NCBI GenBank assembly: GCA_017483985.1 | Contig: JAFUUB010000063.1 | Span: 1-7,463, forward strand | DNA: 7,463 bases | DNA from: Bacteroidales bacterium | GTDB lineage: Bacteria > Bacteroidota > Bacteroidia > Bacteroidales > UBA932 | Direction: 5' to 3' | Part shown: in pieces, positions 1-5,996 of the stretch | Layout: every line of letters begins with the position of its first letter | Numbering within the stretch: the stretch's first letter is position 1 | The notes under the pieces: model-generated | What the model was told of the DNA's origin: nothing | The model's input: only the letters and a program-made list of their open reading frames with translations | Databases searched by the model: none | Translations under genes and position numbers: made by a program

Positions 1-81
1 GACGGGATCAAATCCGTCCACAACATCGTATGGGAACGTAGACAGAGTGCCGGGATTCCGGTCCTTGTCCACGTTTCCGGT
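1..81. other. Left flank of the insertion sequence, unassigned
   Basis: This 81-base stretch lies outside the left inverted repeat of the insertion sequence. It is open on the plus strand in frame 1, where the reading continues into the element and stops at 115-117, and in frame 2. It is also open in two minus-strand frames. Two of these readings look protein-like: plus frame 1 (DGIKSVHNIVWERR...) and a minus frame ending ...TFPYDVVDGFDPV. It is therefore probably part of a gene cut by the window edge or by the insertion. The fragment is too short to choose a strand or name a product. Confidence 0.3.
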
Positions 82-99
82 TTTTTCCCGACTTCGTCG
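82..99 (+). repeat. Left terminal inverted repeat
   Basis: This 18-bp sequence is the exact reverse complement of 1760-1777. Bases immediately inside (100-110) resemble the corresponding bases of the right end only loosely, so the perfect match stops here. It is the expected transposase binding and cleavage end. Confidence 0.88.
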
Positions 100-110
100 C
101 CATCCCCAAC

Positions 111-120
111 TGGGTGAATC
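111..120 (+). repeat. Subterminal direct repeat, left copy
   Basis: TGGGTGAATC here recurs in the same orientation at 1749-1758. Each copy lies just inside a terminal inverted repeat: 11 bases inside on the left, 1 base inside on the right. A direct rather than inverted arrangement is unexpected for a symmetric transposase site. The function is unknown. Confidence 0.6.
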
Positions 121-121
121 G

Positions 122-132
122 CGGGAATCCCG
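122..132 (+). other. Small hairpin upstream of the transposase gene
   Basis: CGGG (122-125), AAT, CCCG (129-132) form a compact 4-bp stem 24 bases before the transposase ATG. Many insertion sequences carry an upstream stem that hides the transposase start in read-through transcripts coming from outside. That role is inference here, and the stem is short. Confidence 0.3.
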
Positions 133-144
133 GCTAAAAATGCT

Positions 145-152
145 TATCTTGC
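145..152 (+). promoter_or_regulatory. Weak -7-like box for the transposase gene
   Basis: TATCTTGC resembles the Bacteroidota -7 box (TAnnTTTG) but is one T short, and it ends only three bases before the ATG. No clear TTTG -33 element lies upstream. If real, it would give little transcription and an almost leaderless message, in keeping with low transposase expression. Confidence 0.3.
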
Positions 153-155
153 GTC

Positions 156-1745
156 ATGTTTGTCCGCATACGCAAGAACAGGAGTTGGACCATGACGGTA
201 GTCGTCGTGGACAAGTCCCGTGGGAAGTTCCGCGAGGTAGCCAGAATGGGCACCGGGCGCACGGAAGAGGAGGTCGATGAGTTATGCCTTCAGGGCGAGA
301 GATATATAAAGGATGCCCTTGGCATGCTTGCCATTGACTTTGAGACCGCTGAATCGGAGAGTCTGTTTCGGGCAAGAGAACGAAAAGAAGCGGAGCAGAT
401 AGAGCGTGAACATCGTGAAGAATCGATGCGTCGCCTGAAGGAGGCCTCGGAGTTGGTTGACACGGTTCTTATCAACGGATGCAGCCTTGTTCTTGGCGAC
501 ATCTACGACTCCATCGGCTTCGGCACGATAGCGGACAGGACCCTGCGCAGCCTTGTGATAGCGCGGATAGCACAGCCGGGGAGCAAACGTGCAACTGCTG
601 ACTACCTGAAGAGTCACTTCGGAGAAGATATCCACTTGAGCAAGATATACAGATATCTGGACCGTCTCTACGATACAGAGCATGAAAGGGTTCAGCGTCT
701 GAGCGTTGAGCACACCAGGTCACTGCTGGGCGGTCGGATAGGGCTGATGTTCTACGATGTCACCACACTGTACTTCGAGACCCAGCAGAGGGATGAGCTC
801 CGCATCGCGGGGTTCTCTAAGGATGGTAAGAACAAGGAGGCGCAGATCGTGCTCGGCCTGCTTGTCAGCGAAGGCGGTTATCCGCTGTCTTACAGCATCT
901 TTCCCGGCAACCAATACGAAGGCTATACGATGGTCCCGGTGGTGGAAGACTTCATTCACAGGTACTCACTCGGCGACTTTGTCATCGTCGCGGACTCCGG
1001 ACTGATGAACACGGACAATGTCAAGGCGCTGCGCGATGCGGGGTACAAGTACATCATAGGGGCCAAAATCAAGAACGAGGCCGATACCGTGAAGGAGTGG
1101 ATACTGTCCCTGCCGAAGGCAGAGGGCTGCTATCCCGAATGCAACAAAAGCAATGGAGACAGGCTCATTCTGTCCTACTCCGAAGACCGGGCCCGCAAAA
1201 ACGCTTTCGACAGGGAAAAGGGAGTGGAAAAACTCCGGAAGTCCTTCAAGGCCGGCACACTGACGAAAGACAACGTAAACAAGCGAGGATATAACAAGTT
1301 CCTTTCCTTGGAAGGGGCTGTAAACGTGACGATAGACGAAGACAAGATAAAAGCTGACGAAAAATGGGATGGGCTCAAAGGCTATGTAACCAACACAGAC
1401 CTGCCTGCAGCAGAAGTCATATCGCAATACACCGGACTCTGGACTGTAGAGAACTCCTTCAGGATAACCAAAGGCAGCTTTGAGATGCGCCCCATCTTTC
1501 ACTTTACAGAGCGGCGAATCGTCGCACATATATGCATCTGCTTCGTTGCCTTGAAGGTCTTCAAGGAACTGGAGCGGAGGCTAAGGGCAAACGATATAGC
1601 GATGAGTCCGTACAGGGCGGTGGAAGTCCTTAAGACAGTAACGACCATCGTCTTCCGGTCAAGCGACGGTCAGACACTCCGAAAAGTCCAGTTCTCAAGC
1701 CCAGAACAACTCGCCCTCAAGCCGCTGTTCAACTGCAAAACCTAA
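156..1745 (+). CDS. IS1634-family transposase
   Basis: This 529-residue DDE transposase cuts and moves the surrounding element. The N-terminus (MFVRIRKNRS..., then VDKSRGKFREVARMGTG at about residues 18-34) is the usual start of this family and supports the ATG at 156. An acidic, probably helical stretch lies at about 37-105. The catalytic RNase H-like fold then gives the three acidic residues: D201 in FYDVTTLYFE, D280 in VIVADSGLMNTDN, and E432 in LWTVENSFRITKGSFEM. The family signature GLKGYVTNTD is at about 407-415. The reading frame is uninterrupted and of normal length, and all three catalytic residues are in place, so the protein is probably active. The gene ends 14 bases before the right inverted repeat. 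Codons such as AGA, AGG and ATA are commoner here than in the GC3-rich chromosomal genes to the right, as expected of a transferred element. Confidence 0.93.
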   Translation: MFVRIRKNRSWTMTVVVVDKSRGKFREVARMGTGRTEEEVDELCLQGERYIKDALGMLAIDFETAESESLFRARERKEAEQIEREHREESMRRLKEASELVDTVLINGCSLVLGDIYDSIGFGTIADRTLRSLVIARIAQPGSKRATADYLKSHFGEDIHLSKIYRYLDRLYDTEHERVQRLSVEHTRSLLGGRIGLMFYDVTTLYFETQQRDELRIAGFSKDGKNKEAQIVLGLLVSEGGYPLSYSIFPGNQYEGYTMVPVVEDFIHRYSLGDFVIVADSGLMNTDNVKALRDAGYKYIIGAKIKNEADTVKEWILSLPKAEGCYPECNKSNGDRLILSYSEDRARKNAFDREKGVEKLRKSFKAGTLTKDNVNKRGYNKFLSLEGAVNVTIDEDKIKADEKWDGLKGYVTNTDLPAAEVISQYTGLWTVENSFRITKGSFEMRPIFHFTERRIVAHICICFVALKVFKELERRLRANDIAMSPYRAVEVLKTVTTIVFRSSDGQTLRKVQFSSPEQLALKPLFNCKT

Positions 1746-1748
1746 AAA

Positions 1749-1758
1749 TGGGTGAATC
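1749..1758 (+). repeat. Subterminal direct repeat, right copy
   Basis: TGGGTGAATC is identical to, and in the same orientation as, 111-120. It starts three bases after the transposase stop codon and lies one base inside the right inverted repeat. Confidence 0.6.
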
Positions 1759-1759
1759 T

Positions 1760-1777
1760 CGACGAAGTCGGGAAAAA
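1760..1777 (-). repeat. Right terminal inverted repeat
   Basis: CGACGAAGTCGGGAAAAA is the exact reverse complement of 82-99 and marks the right end of the insertion sequence. Confidence 0.88.
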
Positions 1778-1843
1778 TACTCAATTTATCCTAAAAGGCA
1801 AGCATTGTTATCATGTCTTGCCGCCCTGACCCGGACGGGGCGC

Positions 1844-1881
1844 AAAAGATGAACGCCGCGTGCTGTCCCAGCAAGCGGCGT
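1844..1881 (-). terminator. Candidate intrinsic terminator of the cyclophilin gene
   Basis: The stem pairs ACGCCGC (1853-1859) with GCGGCGT (1875-1881). It continues through one mismatch into TGCT (1861-1864) with AGCA (1870-1873), leaving a five-base loop. Reading the minus strand, the stem is followed by TCATCTTTT, a moderately T-rich tail. It lies about 70 bases beyond the cyclophilin stop codon. On the plus strand no T tract follows, so in that direction it would be a leader hairpin and not a terminator. The T tract is interrupted, so this call is moderate. Confidence 0.45.
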
Positions 1882-1900
1882 CCGCAATTCTAACCTAAAA

Positions 1901-1930
1901 CTTAACCTATGAAAAAACTATTCGGTTAAG
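1901..1930. repeat. Inverted repeat around an orphan start codon
   Basis: CTTAACC (1901-1907) and GGTTAAG (1924-1930) are perfect reverse complements separated by 16 A-rich bases that contain the ATG of the six-codon reading frame. In RNA this would place that start codon in the loop of a 7-bp stem. It could also be chance in an AT-rich tract. Confidence 0.4.
1909..1929 (+). pseudogene. Possible six-codon remnant of a gene start
   Basis: ATG AAA AAA CTA TTC GGT TAA encodes MKKLFG and stops. The preceding tract (CTAACCTAAAACTTAACCT) and the MKK- opening are what one sees at the starts of many Bacteroidota genes for exported or outer-membrane proteins. The most economical reading is a gene start cut off by a deletion or rearrangement next to the insertion sequence. 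A regulatory leader peptide is the alternative. There are no repeated codons for one amino acid, which argues against a classical attenuator peptide. No ribosome binding site is visible. Confidence 0.3.
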
Positions 1931-1953
1931 AGTATTGCGAAATCCGTGCCAAA

Positions 1954-2676
1954 CTATTCGTCGGCGGTTCCCTTTTCGACTCTTTTGTTGAGTTCTTCGT
2001 CGGGTTTGATGGTAAGGATGCGGACTTCCCGCAGGGGACGGTCCTGGCGGCCGGTCGGGACGGCGGCAATCTTGTCGATGACGTTGAGACCGGCGACGGT
2101 CTCGCCGAAGACCGTATACTCGCCGTCGAGATGGACGCAGGCGTCCGGGTCCTGGACCAGGTAGAACTGCGAGCCGGAGGATTCCTTGTAGGGGTTGGCC
2201 TGGTCGCCCCGGCGGGCGGCGGCAAGGGCGCCTTTCTTGTGGCGGTGGAGGGGGGCGCCGTCTTCATCGCGCATCTCCGCGGGGAGGGTGTAGCCTGGTC
2301 CGCCCGTGCCCCAGAGGTCCACCTTCGCGGAGTCGCGGGAGTAGGGGTCGCCGCCCTGGATCATGAAGCCTTTCATGACCCGGTGGAACCGGAGGCTGTC
2401 ATAGTAGCCGGCGAGGGCGAGTTTCTCGAAGTTGTGGCGGTGCTTCGGGGTGTCCTTATAGAGTTTGACCTTGATGGTGCCGAGGCTGGTGACGATGTCG
2501 AAGACCGGCTCCTCGGGCAGCACCGAGGCGGCCTTCACGGCGGCGACGGTATCGAGGGCGGCCTCCCGGGGCTCCTCGGGCTGCCCGGCGACGGGTTCCT
2601 CCGCCTTCTGGCGGGCGGCATTCCGGCAACCGGCGAGGGCGAGGAAGGCCGCGGTGATGTAGAGAATCTTCTTCAT
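1954..2676 (-). CDS. Cyclophilin-type peptidyl-prolyl cis-trans isomerase, lipoprotein
   Basis: This 240-residue protein catalyses cis-trans isomerisation of Xaa-Pro bonds and probably assists folding of envelope proteins. Residues 1-17 are a lipoprotein signal (MKKILYITAAFLALAGC) with the lipidated cysteine at C17. A charged Ala/Glu/Pro linker follows to about residue 56, then the cyclophilin domain (about 58-224). Family motifs are FHRVMKGFMIQGGDP at 97-111, with R99, F104 and Q107 matching the catalytic Arg, Phe and Gln of cyclophilin A, and SSGSQFYLV at 166-174. The position of the cyclosporin-contacting Trp of human cyclophilin A aligns with H182 (VHLDGEYTVFG), a change common in bacterial cyclophilins. 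The ATG at 2676 directly precedes the signal peptide and lies 17 bases downstream of a perfect -7 box. The gene is monocistronic and divergent from the flippase. Confidence 0.95.
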   Translation of the reverse strand: MKKILYITAAFLALAGCRNAARQKAEEPVAGQPEEPREAALDTVAAVKAASVLPEEPVFDIVTSLGTIKVKLYKDTPKHRHNFEKLALAGYYDSLRFHRVMKGFMIQGGDPYSRDSAKVDLWGTGGPGYTLPAEMRDEDGAPLHRHKKGALAAARRGDQANPYKESSGSQFYLVQDPDACVHLDGEYTVFGETVAGLNVIDKIAAVPTGRQDRPLREVRILTIKPDEELNKRVEKGTADE

Positions 2677-2693
2677 GGGTTCCGATATTTGTG

Positions 2694-2701
2694 CAAAAAT
2701 A
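2694..2701 (-). promoter_or_regulatory. Promoter of the cyclophilin gene (-7 box)
   Basis: On the minus strand this reads TATTTTTG, a perfect match to the Bacteroidota -7 consensus TAnnTTTG. A TTTG that could serve as the -33 element lies at 2724-2727, inside the first codons of the divergent flippase gene, with a 22-base spacer (19-21 is usual). Transcription would start roughly ten bases before the ATG at 2676. Confidence 0.65.
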
Positions 2702-2703
2702 AC

Positions 2704-2711
2704 TAATTTTG
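2704..2711 (+). promoter_or_regulatory. Promoter of the flippase gene (-7 box)
   Basis: TAATTTTG matches the Bacteroidota -7 consensus TAnnTTTG exactly and ends eight bases before the flippase ATG at 2720. The message would be leaderless or nearly so. No TTTG is present at the usual -33 distance; the nearest, at 2688-2691, is only 12 bases away. The box lies two bases from the opposing cyclophilin -7 box. Confidence 0.55.
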
Positions 2712-2719
2712 CGTTTACT

Positions 2720-4213
2720 ATGGCAAATCCGTTGAAACAATTGGCGGGCGAGACCGCGATCTACGGCCTCAGTTCGATCCTGGCCCGTGTGCTGAACTTC
2801 CTGTTCGTGCCGATCTACACCCGCATGCTGACCCAGGTGCAATATGGTGTCGTCACCGAATTCATGGCCTATATCGCCATCCTCCAGGTCGTGCTGGTGC
2901 TGGGCCTTGAGACCGGTTGTTTCCGCTTTGCCAACAAGGCCGGCGAGGATCCGGAAAAGGTCTATTCCAACGCCCTCCTGGCCGTGTTCGGGCTCAATGC
3001 CGCCTTCCTCTCGTGCATGATCGCCTGGTCGAGGCCCATCTCCACGGCGCTCGGTTATGCCGGCTACAGTTCGCTCATCAGCTATGTCGGGGGCATCCTG
3101 TTCTGCGACAGCATCACGGCCATCCTCTTCGCCCGGCTCCGGCAGGAGCACCAGGCCATCCGCTTCGCCGTCATCAAGACCGTGAAGATTCTCACGGAGA
3201 CGGCTTGCAACCTCCTGCTCTTCTTCTGGTTCCCCGCCTTCTGTGCGGCGCATCCGGACAATGCCCTCGCACGTCTCGTATCCCCGACACCGGATTTCAC
3301 CTACCCGATTTTCGCCATCCTCGTGAGCTGCATCCTGTGCCTGGCCATCTTCCTGCCGGACATCCTGCGCTTCCGGTTCCGTTTCGACGGCAGTGTGTTG
3401 CGGCGGATGCTCCTGTATTCCCTGCCGTTGATGGTTGCCGCGCTGCCGGGTGTCGCCAACGACTTCCTCGACCGGATCCTGTTCCGTTATTTCGACGTCA
3501 ATTCCGAGGCCTGGCGGGCTTCCCTCGGTATCTATCAGGCGGCCGTCAAGCTGGCCGTCATCATGAACCTCTTTATCCAGATGTTCCGCTATGCGGCGGA
3601 GCCCTTCTTCTTCCAGCGCGCAGCCGACAAAGGCTCCAAGGAACTCTATGCCGTCGTCATGGAATACTTCACCGCCTTCTGCGGCCTGGTGTTCCTCGGC
3701 GTCATCCTCTACATCGATGTCATCTCCCTCTTCCTCGGCCGCGACTTCCGTGTGGGGGTCGGCGTTGTTCCGGTCATGTTGCTGAGCTATATGCTCCTGG
3801 GGATGCTCTTCAATGTCTCCATGTGGTACAAGCTCTCCGGCAAGACCGACATGGCCATCTGGATCACCCTGGCGGGGCTGGTCGTGACCGCCGTGGTCAA
3901 CATCGTGTTCATGCCGCGGTTCTCCTACTGGGCCTCCGCGTTCGGCCATCTTGCCAGCTACCTTGTGATGCTGGCACTGAGCGCCTGGCTGGGGGCAAAA
4001 TATTACCCGATCCCCTATGATTGGAAGAGGATCGGGCAGATATTCCTGCTGATGGGCGCCGTCTATGTCGTCGCGCTCTGGATGGGGCGGCGTTTCTTTG
4101 CCTCCCCGGGCATCCACTGGCTGCAGCTCGGTCTCAACACCCTCCTTATCCTTGCCTACACCGGCCTCTGCGCCCTCCAGCTGCGCGGACGCTACCGCTC
4201 CGTCGCCCGCTGA
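2720..4213 (+). CDS. Polysaccharide flippase (MATE/MVF superfamily, Wzx-like)
   Basis: This 497-residue multi-spanning inner-membrane protein should flip lipid-linked oligosaccharides across the membrane for surface polysaccharide assembly. The opening, MANPLKQLAGETAIYGLSSILARVLNFLFVPIYTR, is typical of this family: an amphipathic start, then a first helix with FVPIYTRMLTQVQYGVV. I count about 12-14 hydrophobic segments, with a charged cytoplasmic stretch near 215-230 and a short basic tail (LRGRYRSVAR). A second conserved block with YSLPLMVAALPGVANDFLDRILF at about 233-255 begins the second half of the fold. I chose ATG 2720 over the in-frame ATG at 2675 because the extra 15 residues would be encoded across the promoter region and spoil the conserved N-terminus. 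No glycosyltransferases are adjacent, so the substrate is unknown. The gene overlaps the GH20 gene tail-to-tail by 22 bases. Confidence 0.88.
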   Translation: MANPLKQLAGETAIYGLSSILARVLNFLFVPIYTRMLTQVQYGVVTEFMAYIAILQVVLVLGLETGCFRFANKAGEDPEKVYSNALLAVFGLNAAFLSCMIAWSRPISTALGYAGYSSLISYVGGILFCDSITAILFARLRQEHQAIRFAVIKTVKILTETACNLLLFFWFPAFCAAHPDNALARLVSPTPDFTYPIFAILVSCILCLAIFLPDILRFRFRFDGSVLRRMLLYSLPLMVAALPGVANDFLDRILFRYFDVNSEAWRASLGIYQAAVKLAVIMNLFIQMFRYAAEPFFFQRAADKGSKELYAVVMEYFTAFCGLVFLGVILYIDVISLFLGRDFRVGVGVVPVMLLSYMLLGMLFNVSMWYKLSGKTDMAIWITLAGLVVTAVVNIVFMPRFSYWASAFGHLASYLVMLALSAWLGAKYYPIPYDWKRIGQIFLLMGAVYVVALWMGRRFFASPGIHWLQLGLNTLLILAYTGLCALQLRGRYRSVAR

Positions 4214-5898
4214 GCCAGGTATTCCTCCAGTTCTTCCGGCGTGCGGGCGGGTTGTTCGCTGCCGGGCAGGCCGATGACGCCGCGGACATGCTTGGCATAG
4301 GTGAAGCCCATGACGTCGAAGATGCGGAAGGCATGGTCGAGAGAGGCGTCGAAGCGGGCGTAGTTCTTGTGGGAAGCATCGCACCACTGGACCTCGGAAA
4401 GGGCGCACAGGCGCGGGAGCAGCATGTATTCCAGGTGCTCCGGTGTGACGATATACTCGGTCCAGAGATTGGCCTGGACACCGAGGATATGGCTTTCCGT
4501 CCCCGGGTCCATCCCTTCGTAGGGCTCGTAGCCGTAGACCTTTCCGACCGGGACATAGCCGCCGATACCGAACGGTTCCTTGTCCACTTCCTGAGACTGG
4601 TAGTAGTCGATGTAGAGGTACTTGTTCGGAGTCATCACGACATCGAAACCGCGACGGGCCGCTTCGATGCCACCCTTGACGCCGCGCCAGGACATGACGG
4701 TCGCCCCGGGAGCCAGGTTGCCTTCAAGGATTTCGTCCCAGCCGATGATCTTGCGACCCCTGTCGTTGAGGAACTTCTGGATGCGGGCGGTCACATAGCA
4801 CTGCAGCTCCTGTTCGGCGGAGATGTTGCCGTGGGCCTTGAGACCGAGCTGCTTGATGCGGGCCTGGCAGCGCGGACAGGAGACCCAGCGGACCTTCGGG
4901 CACTCATCACCGCCGATATGGATGTATTCGGAAGGGAAGATATCGATGAGTTCCGTGAGGATGTCTTCCAGGAAGGTGAAGGTCTCTTCTTTGCCGACGC
5001 AAAGGACGTCCTCGGAGATGCCCCAGCGGGTCCAGACTTCATACGGGCCGCCGGTGCAGCCCAGCTCCGGATAGGCGGCCAGGGCAGCGAGCATGTGGCC
5101 CGGCAGGTCGATTTCAGGGATGACGGTGATGCCGCGCCTGCGGGCATATTCGACCACGTCGCGGAGTTCGTCCTGGGTGTAGAAGCCGCCATGGCGGATG
5201 CCGTCGTTGGATGTGAAGTCCTTGCCGATGCAGGTCCCGTTGCGCCAGGCGCCGATTTCGGTCAGGCCGGGATATTTCTTGACTTCCCAGCGCCAGCCCT
5301 GGTCTTCGGTCAAGTGCCAGTGGAGCCGGTTGATCTTGTAGATGGAGGCGATGTCGATGATGCGCTTGGTCTCCTCGACCGTCCAGAAGTGGCGGCACGG
5401 GTCCAGGAGGATGCCGCGGTAGTCGAAACGGGGCGAATCGAGGATGCTGGCATAAGGCAGCACCCAGGCGGCGGAGACCTTCTTTGTCCCATAGATTTCG
5501 GCGGGGAGCATCTGCTTGAGGGTCTGGATGGCGTAGAAGAAGCCCGGGAAGGCGGACGCTTCGGCCACGACCCCGTTTCCATCGATGTTCAGGGCATATT
5601 CTTCGGCACCGAGGTTGGGGTTGGGAAGGAAGCGGACCTTTTGGCCGCGCTCCTCGCTGCCGACCGTCGACTTCTTGCCGGAGACGGCGCAGAGTTGGTT
5701 CCAGAAGTCGCAGATGGCGGTCTGGGCCTCCGGATCGATGGATGCATCGACGAAGAAATCCTGTCCGGCGATCTTGAAGGCGCCTTCGCCCAGGGTCACG
5801 TCATCCGGCATCGGGATGACGCTGAATGGCTCCGGTTGCGGAGAGGAACAGGCCATGACAGTCACGGCCAAGAGGGAAAGGATGGGAAAGTGTTTCAT
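4192..5898 (-). CDS. Beta-N-acetylhexosaminidase, glycoside hydrolase family 20, lipoprotein
   Basis: This 568-residue enzyme removes terminal beta-linked GlcNAc or GalNAc from glycans by substrate-assisted catalysis. Residues 1-17 are a lipoprotein signal (MKHFPILSLLAVTVMAC) with lipidated C17, placing it in the periplasm or on the outer membrane. The N-terminal GH20b domain spans about 25-150 and the catalytic barrel about 155-500. HIGGDE at 327-332 gives the catalytic pair D331 (holds the acetamido group) and E332 (acid/base). Other expected active-site residues, by comparison with the Streptomyces enzyme, are R161, D199 (TEDQGWRW), H268 (PGH), W387, W404, Y429, D431, W479 and E481. There is no C-terminal carbohydrate-binding domain, only a short extension. 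C333, C341 and C344 form a cluster just after the catalytic pair. Likely substrates are host mucin or N-glycan fragments, or chitooligosaccharides; the sequence does not decide. It is in the same orientation as the CHR pair, but a separate promoter is likely. Confidence 0.96.
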   Translation of the reverse strand: MKHFPILSLLAVTVMACSSPQPEPFSVIPMPDDVTLGEGAFKIAGQDFFVDASIDPEAQTAICDFWNQLCAVSGKKSTVGSEERGQKVRFLPNPNLGAEEYALNIDGNGVVAEASAFPGFFYAIQTLKQMLPAEIYGTKKVSAAWVLPYASILDSPRFDYRGILLDPCRHFWTVEETKRIIDIASIYKINRLHWHLTEDQGWRWEVKKYPGLTEIGAWRNGTCIGKDFTSNDGIRHGGFYTQDELRDVVEYARRRGITVIPEIDLPGHMLAALAAYPELGCTGGPYEVWTRWGISEDVLCVGKEETFTFLEDILTELIDIFPSEYIHIGGDECPKVRWVSCPRCQARIKQLGLKAHGNISAEQELQCYVTARIQKFLNDRGRKIIGWDEILEGNLAPGATVMSWRGVKGGIEAARRGFDVVMTPNKYLYIDYYQSQEVDKEPFGIGGYVPVGKVYGYEPYEGMDPGTESHILGVQANLWTEYIVTPEHLEYMLLPRLCALSEVQWCDASHKNYARFDASLDHAFRIFDVMGFTYAKHVRGVIGLPGSEQPARTPEELEEYLAQRATER

Positions 5899-5925
5899 AT
5901 ATGCGGTACTTTTGGTTTCACATTG

Positions 5926-5956
5926 CGAAGATACTGCTTTTTCTATTGCATGTCAA
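5926..5956 (-). promoter_or_regulatory. Candidate promoter of the GH20 gene
   Basis: On the minus strand TATCTTCG (5926-5933) matches the -7 consensus TAnnTTTG except for one base. TTG at 5954-5956, within TTGACA, lies 20 bases upstream, the expected -33 distance. The predicted 5' untranslated region would be about 20 bases and has no Shine-Dalgarno sequence. This supports transcription independent of the CHR genes. Confidence 0.5.
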
Positions 5957-5996
5957 GACGGCACGTGATTCTATGGCCAAGACTGTCGGAGCCGTC
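5957..5996 (-). other. Inverted repeat between the CHR operon and the GH20 promoter
   Basis: GACGGC (5957-5962) and GCCGTC (5991-5996) are reverse complements with a 28-base spacer. The outer arm overlaps the stop codon of the second CHR gene. On the minus strand no T tract follows, so a terminator is doubtful. It could be a weak stem at the end of the CHR message or an operator adjoining the GH20 -33 element. Confidence 0.25.

Larger units (their letters stand above)
82..1777 (+). mobile_element. Complete IS1634-type insertion sequence (IS4 superfamily)
   Basis: The element is bounded by perfect 18-bp inverted repeats, TTTTTCCCGACTTCGTCG at 82-99 and its reverse complement at 1760-1777. It encloses a single intact transposase gene and almost nothing else. 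The total of about 1.7 kb and one long DDE transposase fit the IS1634 family. The exact ends could shift by a few bases because both repeats run into T/A tracts. No short target-site duplication is visible: the left flank ends ...TTTCCGGT and the right flank begins TACTCAAT. From family knowledge, IS1634 itself makes variable and sometimes very long target duplications, so this absence does not exclude ordinary transposition. Everything needed for activity appears present, so the copy is probably functional. Confidence 0.88.
1778..1953. other. Non-coding scar between the insertion sequence and the cyclophilin gene
   Basis: No gene fits these 176 bases. The stretch holds a short inverted repeat GGCAAG/CTTGCC (near 1798-1822), a GC-rich hairpin at 1853-1881, a leader-like tract CTAACCTAAAACTTAACCT followed by ATG at 1909, and an inverted repeat around that start codon. 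Read on the plus strand it resembles a structured 5' untranslated region of a Bacteroidota gene whose coding part is missing. Read on the minus strand it is the 3' region of the cyclophilin gene. Confidence 0.5.

Noticed and set aside
966..1529. 187-codon minus-strand frame inside the transposase
   Set aside because: It is antisense to the catalytic core of an intact transposase, with no promoter and no recognisable motif.
1800..1910. Known riboswitch class in the leader-like region
   Set aside because: I could not match the conserved core of the cobalamin, TPP, FMN or SAM classes. Only simple hairpins are visible.
2675..2719. Longer N-terminus for the flippase from the ATG at 2675
   Set aside because: The extra 15 residues would be encoded across the divergent promoter boxes, and the conserved family N-terminus begins at MANPLKQ (2720).
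2456..4408. Very long open frame on the minus strand (about 650 codons)
   Set aside because: It is antisense to the flippase and runs into two other genes. The translation is rich in His, Glu, Gln, Asp and Gly without motifs, typical of the antisense of a membrane-protein gene.
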